Below the pieces are notes generated by a model that worked only from the letters and a program-made list of their open reading frames with translations, searched no databases and was not told the DNA's origin. From assembly GCA_026214975.1 (NCBI GenBank), contig CM047807.1, positions 67,497,824-67,561,823 on the forward strand: a stretch of DNA of 64,000 bases, written 5' to 3'. A program made the position numbers and the translations under genes. Within the stretch, counting starts at the first letter, position 1, and every line of letters begins with the position of its first letter. Positions 28,636 through 40,744 of the stretch are shown here, piece by piece. The DNA comes from Gentiana macrophylla. Lineage: Eukaryota > Streptophyta > Magnoliopsida > Gentianales > Gentianaceae.

Positions 28636-28981
28636 TTTACGCACCATACAAATGCGTATTGTCAAAAACAAAATCATCTCTTCTGAGGCTTGGTCAACCT
28701 AAGATCCTACAATGACACACAAAAAAATACCATGCGTAAACCTGCCAACAAAAGATTGCTCCTAATGATCTAAAAATTCTATTAAAACAACTTTATTTAT
28801 TATTACCTACTACTTATTGTATCCTTATAAAAAAAAATACAAATCGATGTCTGAAAGATGCAAATTACTATTAAAACCGAAAATGGGATAAAACATAGTG
28901 AAATACATCATGAAATTGACTTACATCACTTGTCCATTCCTACTTTTGTTACTTGAGGCGTTTCGTCCCGGCTGACGTTTT
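28636..28981. other. Short AT-rich spacer, no gene
   Basis: No open frame or repeat recognised between copy 1 and the next element; its last five bases (GTTTT) are the TSD of that element. Confidence 0.6.
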
Positions 28982-29497
28982 TGTTAGATATTTTTTCAAA
29001 AATAAATTATTTTATGATCGTTTGCATTCAAGTTTCCGTAAGAATAAATATAATCGCGATGAAACTGATTCATGCATTTTCAGAAATTGCATCAGTTCGA
29101 ATTCATGCATCCATTCAGATTCATGAATCTGCTAAAAGATACATCTCATGAAGCCACGAGTTGCAGTGTTTGGCCGAACAAATATGAGCCTTACACTTTC
29201 GCGTAGAAGTACCTTATTTTATGAATGAGGTACTTTCAGCCTATAAAATGCACAAGCATGCAAACGAATTCATTTTCTAAGTGAGAACATCATCAGTCAA
29301 AATTCTGAGTGTCCTCGGGTTTGATTGAAATAAGTAACTATTTGAGTCAAACATCCTCCATTGTATCCTGAAAGAGATTTTCGGTTGACCCCAAAGTGAC
29401 AATCATGTGGGACAAAACATCTCTTAAAAAATAACGCAATTTGCGTGCCTTCGAGTTCTTCATATTCTGTCAATATCCTAAGTCCTATTTTTCATCA
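28982..29497 (+). repeat. 5' LTR of element G
   Basis: 516 bp, TGTTAGATATTTTTTC ... TTTTTCATCA, followed by a degenerate primer site (TTTTAAGAGATGGTTTCG, against TGGTATCAGAGCCATGG in relatives). Shares GATACATCTCATGAAGCCA and GAGTGTCCTCGGGTTTGATT with the copies at 36260 and 37278. Confidence 0.85.
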
Positions 29498-31656
29498 ATT
29501 TTAAGAGATGGTTTCGTTTAAGGATTAGACACTGAATGCTCCGTGGAACCATCGATCCAAGCCATGAATCAGGACTTGGTTTGTCTTGATCGATTTCATG
29601 GGCAAAACTTTACTCGCTAGCAAGAAAAGTTCTATTTTTCTTGACTGTTATCAAACTTTCATATATTCTAAGTGATGAACTTGCACTGATTTCCGAAGAG
29701 AATGAGGATGATCCTGATGAATGCAAGAGGGAATTGCAAAAACAAAGGTAGAAGTGAAAGGATGACGACTTCCTGTGCAGGGACACATTCTGAATGCGTT
29801 GTCAAACCTAGTTTACAATGAACACAAGACAATCGAGATAACAAAAGAATTATGGTGGTGCTGGACAACAAGTATCGCATTGAAGAGGCAAGAAATCATA
29901 AATTTTTTATTTGCAAAATTTTGACGTCAAAATGACTGATGGTAACTCTGTTTTTACCCAAGTTCATGAATTGAATCCATTGTTGCTAATTTAAAAAATG
30001 CTGAGATTAACTTGCCTGAAGCATTCCAGATTGGAGCAATTATTGCTAAATTGCCAACTTCTTGGAATGGTTATAAAAAGAACCTAAAAGATGATCGATG
30101 AAACCAAGCATACCCTTGAATCCTTTATGCGTCACTTGCATATTGAGAAAGACTCTAGAAAGAGAGAAAATACTCAACATGAGGCAGAAAAGGCCAACAT
30201 GGTTCAAGGCCGCCAATCATGGAACAAGAAGCGTAAAAACTTTGGACCAAAAGGGTGATTGCTTCTATTGCAAAAAACCTGGTCATACCACTCGAGAGTG
30301 CCGCATTCGTATTAGAGACGAAAAGGCGAAGAATGATAAAGCAAAAAAAGATCATGTGAATGTGGAAGATGACAACAATGATCATAATTTTGTTGTTATT
30401 GTGGAAGAAGCCAACTCAATTGGAGTTGAGGAATGATAGTGGATGGATACCGGGGCTACAATCCATGTGAGAAATAACAGATCTGAATTCAAAACTTACA
30501 TGGAATGCACTGATGATTGAGAGGTCAAAATGGCAAATAATATTTATGCCAAAGTTGTTGGGATTTGAACGGTGGAATTAAAAATCACTTCAGGAAAAAA
30601 ATCTCACTTTGGCAGAAGTTCTTCATGTGCCTGAAATGACGAAAAATCTGATTTCTGGAGATCGCCTCAACAACCCAGGGTTCAAGCTTGCATTTGAATC
30701 TGATAATTTAATTGTATCTAAAAACAATATTTTTATTGTTAAAGGCTACTCATGTAATGGAATGATAAAGATGAATGTAATAAAAATTAATTTTTCTTAT
30801 GTTGTTGATTTCTTATCTTTATGGCATGCTAGATTAGGACAAGTAAATACAAGTCTGTCAAAAACATGCACAACCTAGGCATTATGCACATATGATAATG
30901 TTGCCGAATGTGATATATGTGTTCAAGGAAAATTGACATGCAAATCACATAAATCTGTAGAGCACACAACTGAATTACTTGGCCTTATACACTCAGATGT
31001 TTCTGATTTGCATAGCAAAATTTCACGAGGAGGACATAAGTATTTTATGACATTTACATGTGATTTCTCAAAATATGCTTATGTATATTTGCTTTAATGT
31101 AAAGATGAATTTTTAAGTAAATTTCAAATTTTTAAAGTAGAAGTTGAAAATCAATTGAACTGGAAAATAAAGGTCTTACGTCCTAACAGAGGTGGAGAAT
31201 ACCAAGTAACTGAATTAATAAAATTTTGTGAAGAAAATGGTATTTTCCATGAGTTTACTCCAACATATTCACCAGAATCAAATGGAGTGGCAGAACGAGA
31301 AAACTGAACCTTAATAGATATGGTAAATTGCATGTTAATCAGTTCTGGTTTATCTGATCAATGGTGGGGTGAAGCTCTTTTAAGCACATGTTATATTCTT
31401 TATATGATTCCGAAGAAAATGATTAGTAAAACCACTTATGAATTGTGGTTTAATTGAAAACCTGATATTAGTCATCTAAAGGTTTGGGAATGTCTTGCTT
31501 ATGTAAGGAAACCAAAATCAGAGATTATGAGTTAGGTAGTAAAAATTACTAGTGTGTTTTTATAGGTTCTACAAATAATAGTACTGCTTATAGATTTCTA
31601 AAATTAGAATCTTTTGAAATTATTGAATCAAATGATGCTGAATTTTTTGAACATTC

Positions 31657-32018
31657 TGTTAGGAAAAAAACAAACCGAGCGATAGCCCTTAACGACGGTA
31701 ACACAAAATAACAAACGGAAGAAAAAAGACAAAACACCAAATTTACGTGGTTTCCTGTAATATGCCGACTAATCCACGGGCGAAAGAGAAATATTACTAT
31801 AGAGGAGGATTACAAAAGATACAACTCTCCTAACGCCTAAAAACAATAGTCAAAATAGCTGAGGCAATTGAGAGTTTATCTTGCTTGGTACATCATAAAA
31901 CCAATAGGCTAAACCTATTAAATAATACACTAAGTCGGCTAAGTCATATGCAATTGACGATGTGGGAAACAATTACTATATGACAAATTATAACAATATG
32001 TGCCGATGTGGTAATGCA
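31657..32018 (-). repeat. Truncated 3' LTR of element H
   Basis: Starts TGTTAGGAAAAAAACAAACC and matches the LTR at 33451 through GATGTGGTAATGCAAA, with scattered substitutions, before breaking into coding sequence. Confidence 0.8.
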
Positions 32019-32164
32019 AATCTTTCTCCACAAACTTCAAAATCATCAAACAGTGTCAAATATGTCCAAGCACCGCTTGAACTTAACAAATGGACGACTC
32101 TTCGTAATATACTCTGAACAAGATGACATAGGGATTGTAGAATTACCAGTAACTATGGATCCCT

Positions 32165-33346
32165 TCAAAACATACAAACCACCAGACTGCAAGCTTTCAT
32201 AACAACAAGAGTACCTTTAATTGGTTTCATAACTCCACATTCAGCGGTGTACCTAAATCGAAGAGTCTCAAGTACGCCCAAAGAGATGAGGTTTTTCTTT
32301 AAATCCGGAACATGTCTGACTTTCTTAAGTGTTTTGACAACACCATCATGGGTCTTCATTCTAACCGCACCTATACCAGCAACCTTGCAAACTGCGCTGT
32401 TTCCCAACGAAACAACTCCACCTGAACTGAATTATACGTGGAAAACCAATCCCTATTGGGAAATATATGATACGTGCAACCAGAATCCAAGATCCACTCA
32501 TCAGTAGACCTTAATTTACTATCAACAAAGAAGATTTCTCCATCACTTTCATCTTCAATAAAACCGGCCTGAGCAGACTCTTTACCACGCTCTTTCATAC
32601 ACATTTCTTTGTTCTTAAGTCGAAAGCAATCAGATTTGATATGCCTGATCTTCTTACATTAATTTCACGTCAAATCTTTATGTCTGGGATTCAAAACATA
32701 ATTTTCACTATCTGCGTCCTTCTTATTTGATATGCCCCGAACAACTAGCACGTCTGCCCGACTACTACTACTTCCCCCAGTTATATCTTTATCAATCTGC
32801 TATTTCGATTTCAAAATCGACTTAATTTCCTTGTAAGAATTAGTATCCTTACCATAAAGCATTGTTTCCTAAAATGCTTAAATGACTAGGGAAGCGAACA
32901 CAATACTATAGGGCATGATCCTCATCATCAATCTTAGCATCTATATTACACAAATCCATCAGCAAGGAATCAAATTTATCTAAGTGCGATAATATAGATG
33001 ACCCTTCAGACATATGAAGCATATACAAACTCTGCTTTAAATAAATCCTATTCTCAATGGTTTTCTTTATATATAAGGATTTTAAATTTTCCCACAAATC
33101 CTTAGCAGTAACCTTAGTGGCTACCTCTCTTAAAACCTCATCAGAAAGACACAAGATGATACTTGACCTGGCCTTCTTATCGAGGCCATCAAACTCCTCA
33201 TCTGACATTTTCTCTAGCATTTTCTTCTTCCCAAGCAGCGCAATATCGAAGCCCTCCTGAATCAGCATGGCCTCCATCTTCAACTGCCATATCCCGAAGT
33301 TGACGTTTCTGTCGAACTTCTCAAAATAATACTTAGTTACTGTCAT
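32165..33346 (-). pseudogene. Gag and protease/pre-integrase remnant of element H
   Basis: 33346-32906 encodes the copia Gag N-terminal domain almost intact (MTVTKYYFEKFDRNVNFG, IWQLKMEAML, KDLWENLKSLY, YMLHMSEGSSILSHLDKF). 32604-32371 holds the protease site WILDSGCTYHIFPNRDWF. 32407-32165 holds LKKVRHVPDLKKNLISLG at the start of GAG-pre-integrase. The frame changes between pieces, and a decayed knuckle region lies about 32610-32900. Integrase, RT and RNase H are deleted. Confidence 0.85.
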
Positions 33347-33450
33347 GGTGGCTAATTTTCAAACATCGGAAAATCTATACAAAAACCTTGGCTCGTAAAA
33401 CCTCAGCTCTCAAAGAACACCTCAAAAATAACCCGGCTCTGCTACCAGTT

Positions 33451-33861
33451 TGTTAGGAAAAACAAACCGAACGATAGCCCTTAACGACGGTAACACAAAA
33501 TAACAAACGCAAGAAAAAAGACAAATCACCAAATTTACATGGTTTCTGGCAATATGCCGACTAATCCACGGGAGAAAGAGAAATATTACTATAGAGGAGG
33601 ATTACAAAAGAAACAACTCTCCTAACGCCTAAAAACAATAGCCAAAATAGCTAAGGCAATTGAGTGTTTATCTTGATTGGTACAACATAAAACGAATAGG
33701 CTAAACCTATTAAATAATACACTAAGTCAGCAAAGTCATATGCAATTGACGATGTGGGAAACAATTGCTATATGACAGATTATAACAATATGTGCCGATG
33801 TGGTAATGCAAACAAAAACAACTTAATTGACTAGTTGGGCTTTGGGACACCAATTCTAACA
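33451..33861 (-). repeat. 5' LTR of element H
   Basis: 411 bp, plus strand TGTTAGGAAAAACAAACC ... ACCAATTCTAACA, adjoining the PBS. Confidence 0.85.
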
Positions 33862-36204
33862 AATTCGTATAAGGCGTCTTCTGTGCAATTTAAAAATAAT
33901 GATGTTCCTGGCAATTTCAAGTGATTTCATGATGAATCTCTGGAAGATACATCGGTAGAACCACAATCATTTTTGGAACCAAGGTGAAGTAAAAGACAAA
34001 GGACAAAAAAATCCTTTGGTTCTGAATTTGTGACGTATTTACTGGAAGGTGATGTAAATAACATTACACACCAAACCAAGTTGATGATGAATGATGATAG
34101 TGATCATGTCACATGTGTCGGAAGCCATTTCATCGTGTGATGCTGCTTTTTGGAAAGAAGCAATCATTGATGAAATGAGATCTATCATGTCAAATCAGAC
34201 ATGGAAATTAGTATATTTACCTCGTGGTTCTAAACCAATCGGTTGTAAATAGATCTTAAAAAGGAAGTTAAATGCAGTTGGTTCCATTAACAAATACAAA
34301 GCCCGCCTTATGGCTAAAGGCTTTAAACACAGTCATGGCATAGATTATTTTGATACATGTGCTCCAGTGGCACGGATATCGTTTATCCGTGTGTTGAAAT
34401 CTCTTGCCTCGGTTCACAATTTAGTTGACCATCAAATGGATGTGAAAACGGATTTCTAAATTCTGTTTTAGAGGAAGAAGTATACATGGAAAAGCATGAG
34501 AGATTTTATTTTACCGGGACAAAAAAAGAAGGTTTGCAAATTGGCAAAATATCTATATGGTCTCAAGCAAGCCCCTATGCAATGGCATGAAAAGTTCAAT
34601 AAAGTAATGGTGGAAAATAGATTTAAAGTCAATGAAGCTGATAAATGTATCTACTATACATATAGAAATGCTGCATTCATCATATGTGTATGATATGCTC
34701 ATCTTCGGTCCGAATTTGGAATCCATAAAGGAGACCAAGCAATTATTGGAAGATAACATTGAAATGAAGGATTTGGGGGAAGATAACTTGATTTTAGGGA
34801 TCAAAATAATGAGGAAAGATTGATTTATATCATTAAATCAATCACATTATATTGAAAATATCCTTAAAAGGTATGGTCATATGGACCATAAGGCAGCATC
34901 TACACACATGGATCCTAGTATCAAGTTAATGAAAAATACCGGTAGATGCTATGACCAATTACAATATGCAAGTGTGATAGGAAATCTTATGTATGCTATG
35001 CATTACACAAGACCTGATATTGCATATGTAGTTGGTATATTATGTCATTTCATTAGTAATCTAGGAAAAAAAACATTGGAATGCAATTTCCAGACTTCTG
35101 AGATACTTGAAAGGAAAAATTGATTACGGATTACAATATTGTGGTTTTCCTGCTGTACTTGAAGGGTACAGTGATGCAAGTTGGAATAACATAGAATCAA
35201 ATTCTATGTCCACCAATTGATGGTTTTTTACCTTAGGAGGTGCAACCGTATTTTGGTGTTCAAAGAAACAAACTTTTGTTTCCCATTCGACTATGTTAAC
35301 AGAATTTATTGCATTAGCAGATGCAAGTAATGAAGTAGAATGGCTGAGAAATTTATTGATTGATATTCCTTTGTGGGAAAGCCATCTCCAGCAGTAATGA
35401 TACATTGTGATAATAAAGCTACTATGTATTTAGTAGCAAGTAAGACTTACAATGGTAAGCAACGACATCTTAGTCTGAGACATAAGTCTCTTCATGGATT
35501 ACTTAAACAAGGAGTAATCTTTGTTGGCTTTGTAGAGTCATAGAATAACCTAGAAGATTCTTTGACGAATGGTCTGGCTATAGATATAATTGCAAAAACA
35601 ACGAAAGGAATGGGATTAAAGTCTATGAAACATTAGTTATTCTTGACGGGAACCCTACTTAAGTTTTGAAATATAAGCAGAGTTCAAAGGGTACAAACAA
35701 GTTAAAGTCTAACTTAAATGAGACAATAGAGTATTTAATAAATATCATTCATAAAATATCTAGAGTGAGTAAATACCGCATGGTAAAGGTTGGATATAGT
35801 TCTTAATAAGTCATATTATTGGAGAAATATCACTGTGAATGGACTTACCTATGTGAATGTGAAAGTCAGGCCGCTTTGTATGAGATATAGACCGTCTCAG
35901 AGCACTCATGAATTTCAGGATATAACGCATGACCATTATGGCGTTGGAACAAAGAGACACTCTTTTATCAGAATATTATGTGTGATAACTCTGTTTACAT
36001 CACGATGGGGTCCTTGGTTCAAGATGCGTTCACCATAGCACCCTAATGAAACTTTAAGATATTTTCACTAAGTGGAAGTTCAAAGCAAAAGCTACTTTCA
36101 AGTATGTACGATTTCCTACGATGATGCTTAGTCTGTGTCAGCATGAACTATGATGGATTGATCCCGAAAAGGGTACATAGGCAATCACATTAGGTGATGA
36201 AGCC

Positions 36205-38235
36205 GCTTCATTCATTTGTTTTTTACATATGAAATGTTTTTGAAAAAATAGAGGGAAATTATTATATATTTTTTCATAAATAAATTATTTTATAATCGTT
36301 TGCCTTCGAGTTGCCATACGAAAGCTAAACAGATACATGCATCAGTTCATGAACTGATTCATGCATTTTTGGAAATTGTATCAGTTTGAATTCATGCATC
36401 TAGTCAGATTTATGAATCTACGGAAAGATACATCTCATGAAGCCACGAGTTGTAGTGTTTGCCCGAATTGATATGAGCCTTACCCTTTAGCGCAGGAGTA
36501 CCTCACTTCGTGAATAGGGTACTTTCAGCTAATAAAAGGCACAGACATGCAAACGAATTCATTTTCTAAGTCACAACATCATCAGACAAAATTATGAGTG
36601 TCCTCGGGTTTGATTCAAACAAGTCACTATTTGAATCAAACGCACTCTATTGTATCCTGAGAGAGGTTGATCCTTAAGTGACAATCGTGTGAGACGAAAC
36701 ATCTTTTAAAAGATAACATAATTTGCGTGCCTCTGCCAATATCATAAGTACTACTTTTTCCAACAGTTTTGACTGCATGTGTGGTGGTGGTTAATTAATT
36801 AAAGAATTTTCTCCTAAAAAAACAATAACCACTTTGTGTTGTTCTTTTTCACTTTTTTTTGTCTTCCATCTGTTCCTCATTAATGGGAAAAAAAAACTAT
36901 ATTATATTCTCAAAATTATGATATAAGTTGTGGATATATATATATATATATAATATCACTTTTAACTCTTTTTTTGAGAACAACAATTCGTATTTTTATA
37001 ATGAAAAACGATATTCGCATACACATACATATACACATACACGTACATATATATCATATAACAACAAAAATCAATCAATTATGATGTCTTGAATAGACAA
37101 TGTTCAAGTGACATTCATCTTAGAAAATAAAAACAAGTCTCATATAAGAGACCAAAAAATTGATACCATGAGAAAATAAACTTCAACAATGAGGAAAACA
37201 ACTAGCAACCAGCGTCCACTATGCTTCATTCATTTGTTTTTTACATATGAAATGTTTTTGAAAAAATACAGGGAAATTGTTATATATTTTTTCATAAATA
37301 AAATATTTTATAATCGTTTGCCTTCGAGTTGCCGTATGAAAGCTAAACAGATACATGCATCAGTTCATGACTTGATTCACGCATTTTTGGAAATTGCATC
37401 AGTTCGAATTCATGCATCTAGTCAGACTTATGAATCTACGGAAAGATACATCTCATGAAGCCATGACTTGTAGTGTTTGCCCGAATTGATATGAGCCTTA
37501 CCCTTTCGCGTCGGAGTACCTCTCTTCGTGAATTGGGTACTTTCAGCTTATAAAAGGCACATACATGCAAACAAATTCATTTTCTAAGTCCCAACATCAT
37601 CAGACAAAAATTCTGAGTGTCCTCGGGTTTGATTCAAACAAGTCACTGTTTGAATCAAACGCACTCCATTGTATCCCGAGAGAGGTTGATCCCTAAGTGA
37701 GACGAAACAACTTTTAAAAGATAACGCAATTTGCGTGCCTTGAAGTTCTTCATATTCTGCCAATATCATAAGTACTACTTTTTCCAACAGTTTTGACTGC
37801 ATGTTTGGTGGTTGTTAATTAATTAAAGAATTTTCTCCTAAAAAAAATATAACTACTTTGTGATGGTCTTTTTCACTTTTTTTTGTCTTCCATCTGTTCC
37901 TCATTAATGGGAAAAAAAAACTATATTATATTCTCAAAATTATGATATTAGTTGTGGATATATATATATAAAATCACTTTTAACTCTTGAGAACAACAAA
38001 CACTTTTTTTATAATGAAAAATGATATTCGCATACACATACATATACACTTACACGTACATATATATCATATAAAAACATAAATCAATCAATTATGACGT
38101 CTTGAATAGACAATGTTGAAGTGACATTCATCTTAGAAAATAAAAACAAGTCTCATATAAGAGACCTAAAAAAACGATACCATGAGAAAATAAACTTCAC
38201 CAAAGAGGAAAACAACTAGCAACCAGCGTCCACTA
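36205..38235. repeat. 1,018-bp tandem duplication carrying the element G 3' LTR and gene-flank sequence
   Basis: Unit 1 (36205-37222) and unit 2 (37223-38235) both begin GCTTCATTCATTTGTTTTTT and end AGCAACCAGCGTCCACTA. Each holds the PPT, a full element G LTR (36260-36765; about 37278-37796), GTTTTGACTGCATG, and about 450 bp homologous to 13140-13440 upstream of the Q/N-rich gene. The duplication therefore happened after element G inserted. Confidence 0.9.
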
Positions 38236-38662
38236 AATGATTACCGGTGATTTTCCTTGGATTGCTCCCTTTTCACAACATTTTCACTGATCTACAAACA
38301 CGAGGAACTCATTGCTAAGGAACCCGACTATGCTTTACAATTTTTTCTATAAAATCATTTACGTTTAAATCTTTACAACTCATTGAAATCACATGAGACT
38401 CATAGAAAATGACAAATTTCAAGAGGTTGTTTAATTGTTGGATTTTCCACATTATGCTTTCTCTTCATCCTGTTGCCAAATCATTTGGTTGTTGGATTTT
38501 CCACATTTTCCAAATCATTTATACATTCTCTTCCGCCTGTCCAAATTACAAGAGACTCAGATAAAAAGACAAAATTGTTGGATTCACTATTAAAAGTAAA
38601 TGGGGAGGATAATAAAAGTTCCACCATCATCTAAAATTGTTAGCAATAAACATGACCCTCCT
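38236..38662. other. AT-rich spacer, no gene
   Basis: No coding signal. The phrase TTGTTGGATTTTCCACATT occurs twice, at about 38435 and 38482. Its last bases form the left copy of a probable TSD. Confidence 0.55.
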
Positions 38663-39598
38663 GAATGTATATTTTTCCTCTCCCTAACTTTTCTCTCGCC
38701 TCTCTCTAATATTGCCTCATTTTGCGTCTAGCAAATCCACCGGCGCTGGCGGCCTCTCGCTGCCAGCGTCCACTCCTTTTTTATTACTAGTTTTTCTCCC
38801 TCCGGTTTTGTATATTTGTTTTTTCTCCGCTTGTCTTTGTAGATCTTCCTTCAATGTGTTTTTGCCGTCTTTGCTCCTTTTCGGTTGGTATTCTCTTTTA
38901 AGATCAAAGATGGGGTTTTTGTTTGTCATCTATGTTGGGTTCTTTGGGCTTTTAAACCATCGCAAGATTCTGCTTTCATATTTGCCGCCCCCGCTTAGGT
39001 CACTCAATAGTGGAGGTTGAATGGATCTTGGTTTTCTGGTGAAATATTCCGGTGGTTTCGTATGTATTTTTAGCTTGCATGTGAGATTTCTCGTTGGATT
39101 AAGAGCTGTTATGCTACATCCTAGTTTTCTGTTGGCAAATATTTCGATGACTAGCGGCAACGGCAATGGTGGTGGTTGGGCTGACTGTAGGGGCGGCTTT
39201 TGGCTTGGTCGGTTCTTTACTTTTGTTGCTAATATTTGTTTTTCGGTTATTGCTGTCGGATCGGTTCGGTGCTCGTCGGTCTCATCGATCTCTATGGTTG
39301 GTGCTCCTGGTTGGTGGTGGGTTTTATCTTAAGTTTCGGTTATGGACATCCGCGATAAGACGGATTTTTTCCATTTGATTATCTTACAAAATCATGTTCT
39401 CTATCACGAGAAAGTATTTGGACTAGTTAGGTTTGCCCCAATGTTGTTTTCGTTTCATTTTGTAACTACAGTAGTGTCCAGTAGGTGGCCTGTAGTTTTC
39501 CGGTGGTTGTCCGGTGTTTGTTCCGGCTGATGTCCGGCTGTAAACCTTTTGTATTCGTCGTTGTTTTTCATAAAATTTCTTTCATTTCGGAAAAAAAT
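38663..39598 (+). mobile_element. Probable non-LTR retroposon or retrocopy without RT
   Basis: A GC-richer, pyrimidine-biased block that begins after ATGACCCTCCT (38652-38662) and ends in a short A-run (GGAAAAAAAT) followed by ATGACCCACCT (39599-39609), a one-mismatch 11-bp target duplication. The 3' end (CATAAAATTTCTTTCATTTC then A's) resembles plant LINE tails. Its longest open frame (38712-39020, 102 codons, hydrophobic) has no recognisable family. It could be a 5'-truncated LINE, a LINE-driven SINE-like element or a processed transcript. Confidence 0.5.
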
Positions 39599-40222
39599 AT
39601 GACCCACCTTCTTGGTCATAGCTCAGCGTTAAAGGAACAGTAGTGATGTAGTGACAATATTGCATTTGAGTGAGGGTGGGAGAGTTCGATACCATGTATC
39701 GATTTCTTTCAGCTATTTTTTTTGTATATGCAGTCATTTGAAACTGAACCAATGAGTCATAATTCTCAATTTACTTCATTAAATTCTAGAGACATGCCGA
39801 GAAAGTGAGAGCCCTTTGCGTTGGGGCTCAAACACTTTTCATTATATAAAAGACCCACATTAATTGTAAATATAATACTCTCTACGTTTTTATTTGTTGT
39901 AGTTACATTTCTAAAACACTATTTATTGTGTTTTTGAAAATCTACTATTAATTATTAAGGGTTGAGAAAATGATGACAAATTGCATTAATTATATTTAAG
40001 AGATGTTATTATCATTTTGATATTTAAAGTCAAAGTATTAACTCCTCTGGTCTTCACACTAAATTATTTAAACAATATTATTTAATTTATTGTAAAAGAG
40101 GTGTTGAGGCGGGATTCTTCTTTTGTCTGAATCACTATAAAAGAACAAACCAATTCACTTGGTAGTCTACAATTCACAAACAAATAATAATAATAATAAT
40201 ATATCAAGCACCCAAAATTCAT
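39599..40222 (+). promoter_or_regulatory. Promoter-like flank of the truncated paralogue
   Basis: From about 39780 it is homologous to the promoter of the Q/N-rich gene at 13480-13990, including GAAAGTGAGAGCCCTTTG and a TATA box TATAAAAG at 40136-40143, 80 bp before the start codon. It lacks the (AT)n expansion. Confidence 0.65.
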
Positions 40223-40740
40223 ATGATGTCTACTCCAGATTCAAACAAAAATCAAAATCTTCTCACCTATGATCAATTTGTTCTATCTTCACAGCAGCAT
40301 AATGTATGGGGTTGGTTTGATGAAGGGCTAGAGGCGATTCTCCAATCATCATCAAAACAAATCTTACAGCAGCAACAAACTGCTTTGATGATGACACGGA
40401 GACCTCAATTTTCACAAACACAAGTTTCGCCAAACCCGACCCATTTTTCTGGAGTCCATAATAATAACATTAATACTGACCAATCTGCAGATCAACAGTT
40501 CGGATTTGGAGAGGTTAAGGATGATTATTCTTTATTCTTCATTGTAAAAAGAGCGAAAAAAGTTTGTAACAAAAACACAAACAGCTCTGGACATATCTGT
40601 AGCTCTTCCTATATTAGTGTATGAAAATCCACAACCGTAGAAAATTCAGTTGGTGCCAGCGCCGGCTCTTGTGGACATGTTAGGGTTGTACCGAATGGGC
40701 CGAGCGAACATAAGCTAAATGACTTTTCCTATGGATGAAT
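40223..40740 (+). pseudogene. Truncated paralogue of the Q/N-rich gene (exon 1 only)
   Basis: MMSTPDSNKNQNLLTYDQF matches MSNPDSNKNQNLLSFDKF of the gene at 13991, and the two align through QILQQQQ, VSPNPTHFSGV and FGFGEVKDDYSLF. A stop at 40622-40624 follows YISV, where the other gene reads ISVCES; homology continues past it to about 40735 (VVPNGPSEHKLNDF), then ends at a copia fragment. Exons 2-4 are absent. It may still be transcribed because the TATA region is kept, but the full protein cannot be made. Confidence 0.8.
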
Positions 40741-40744
40741 TTGA

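Larger units (their letters stand above)
31657..33861 (-). mobile_element. Internally deleted copia element H, nested in element G
   Basis: Minus-oriented. 5' LTR 33451-33861 with PBS at 33435-33447 (plus strand GGCTCTGCTACCA). The 3' LTR, 31657 to about 32018, lacks the first 40-45 bp of its 5' end, where a deletion removed the PPT and most of pol. It sits between CATTC (31652-31656) and AATTC (33862-33866), a one-mismatch TSD, within the element G sequence just after integrase. Confidence 0.85.
29498..35640 (+). pseudogene. Gag-pol of element G, disrupted
   Basis: 29540-30090 carries the copia Gag head (FxGxNF..WQEKFYFFL, DDDFLCRD, a KELW block) in several frames. 30098-30436 has the CCHC knuckle CFYCKKPGHTTREC. 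About 30440 gives the protease site WMDTGATIHV. 30609-30878 is GAG-pre-integrase (LHVPEMTKNLIS; LWHARLGQVN). 30980-31550 is integrase (HSDVSDL, NRGGEYQ, TPTYSPESNGVAEREN), with stops. After the nested element, 34130-34720 is RT (AFWKEAIIDEMRSI, KARLMAKGF, YGLKQAP), with the catalytic YVDD changed to YVYD and shifted in frame. 35140-35640 is RNase H (YSDASWNN, GGATVFWCSKKQ, TEFIALADAS). Not functional. Confidence 0.9.
28982..36765 (+). mobile_element. Ty1/copia element G, complete but decayed, TSD GTTTT
   Basis: 5' LTR 28982-29497 and 3' LTR 36260-36765, both flanked by GTTTT (28977-28981 and 36766-36770). Gag-pol in the standard copia order (Gag, protease, integrase, RT, RNase H) lies between them with many stops and frameshifts. 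Interrupted at 31657-33861 by a smaller copia. The region after 35640 is 3' untranslated sequence leading to the PPT (AAAAAATAGAGGGAAAT, about 36244-36259). Confidence 0.9.

Noticed and set aside
38712..39378. Overlapping hydrophobic frames of 70-103 codons
   Set aside because: They lie in a base-biased retroposon block, overlap in different frames and lack known motifs.
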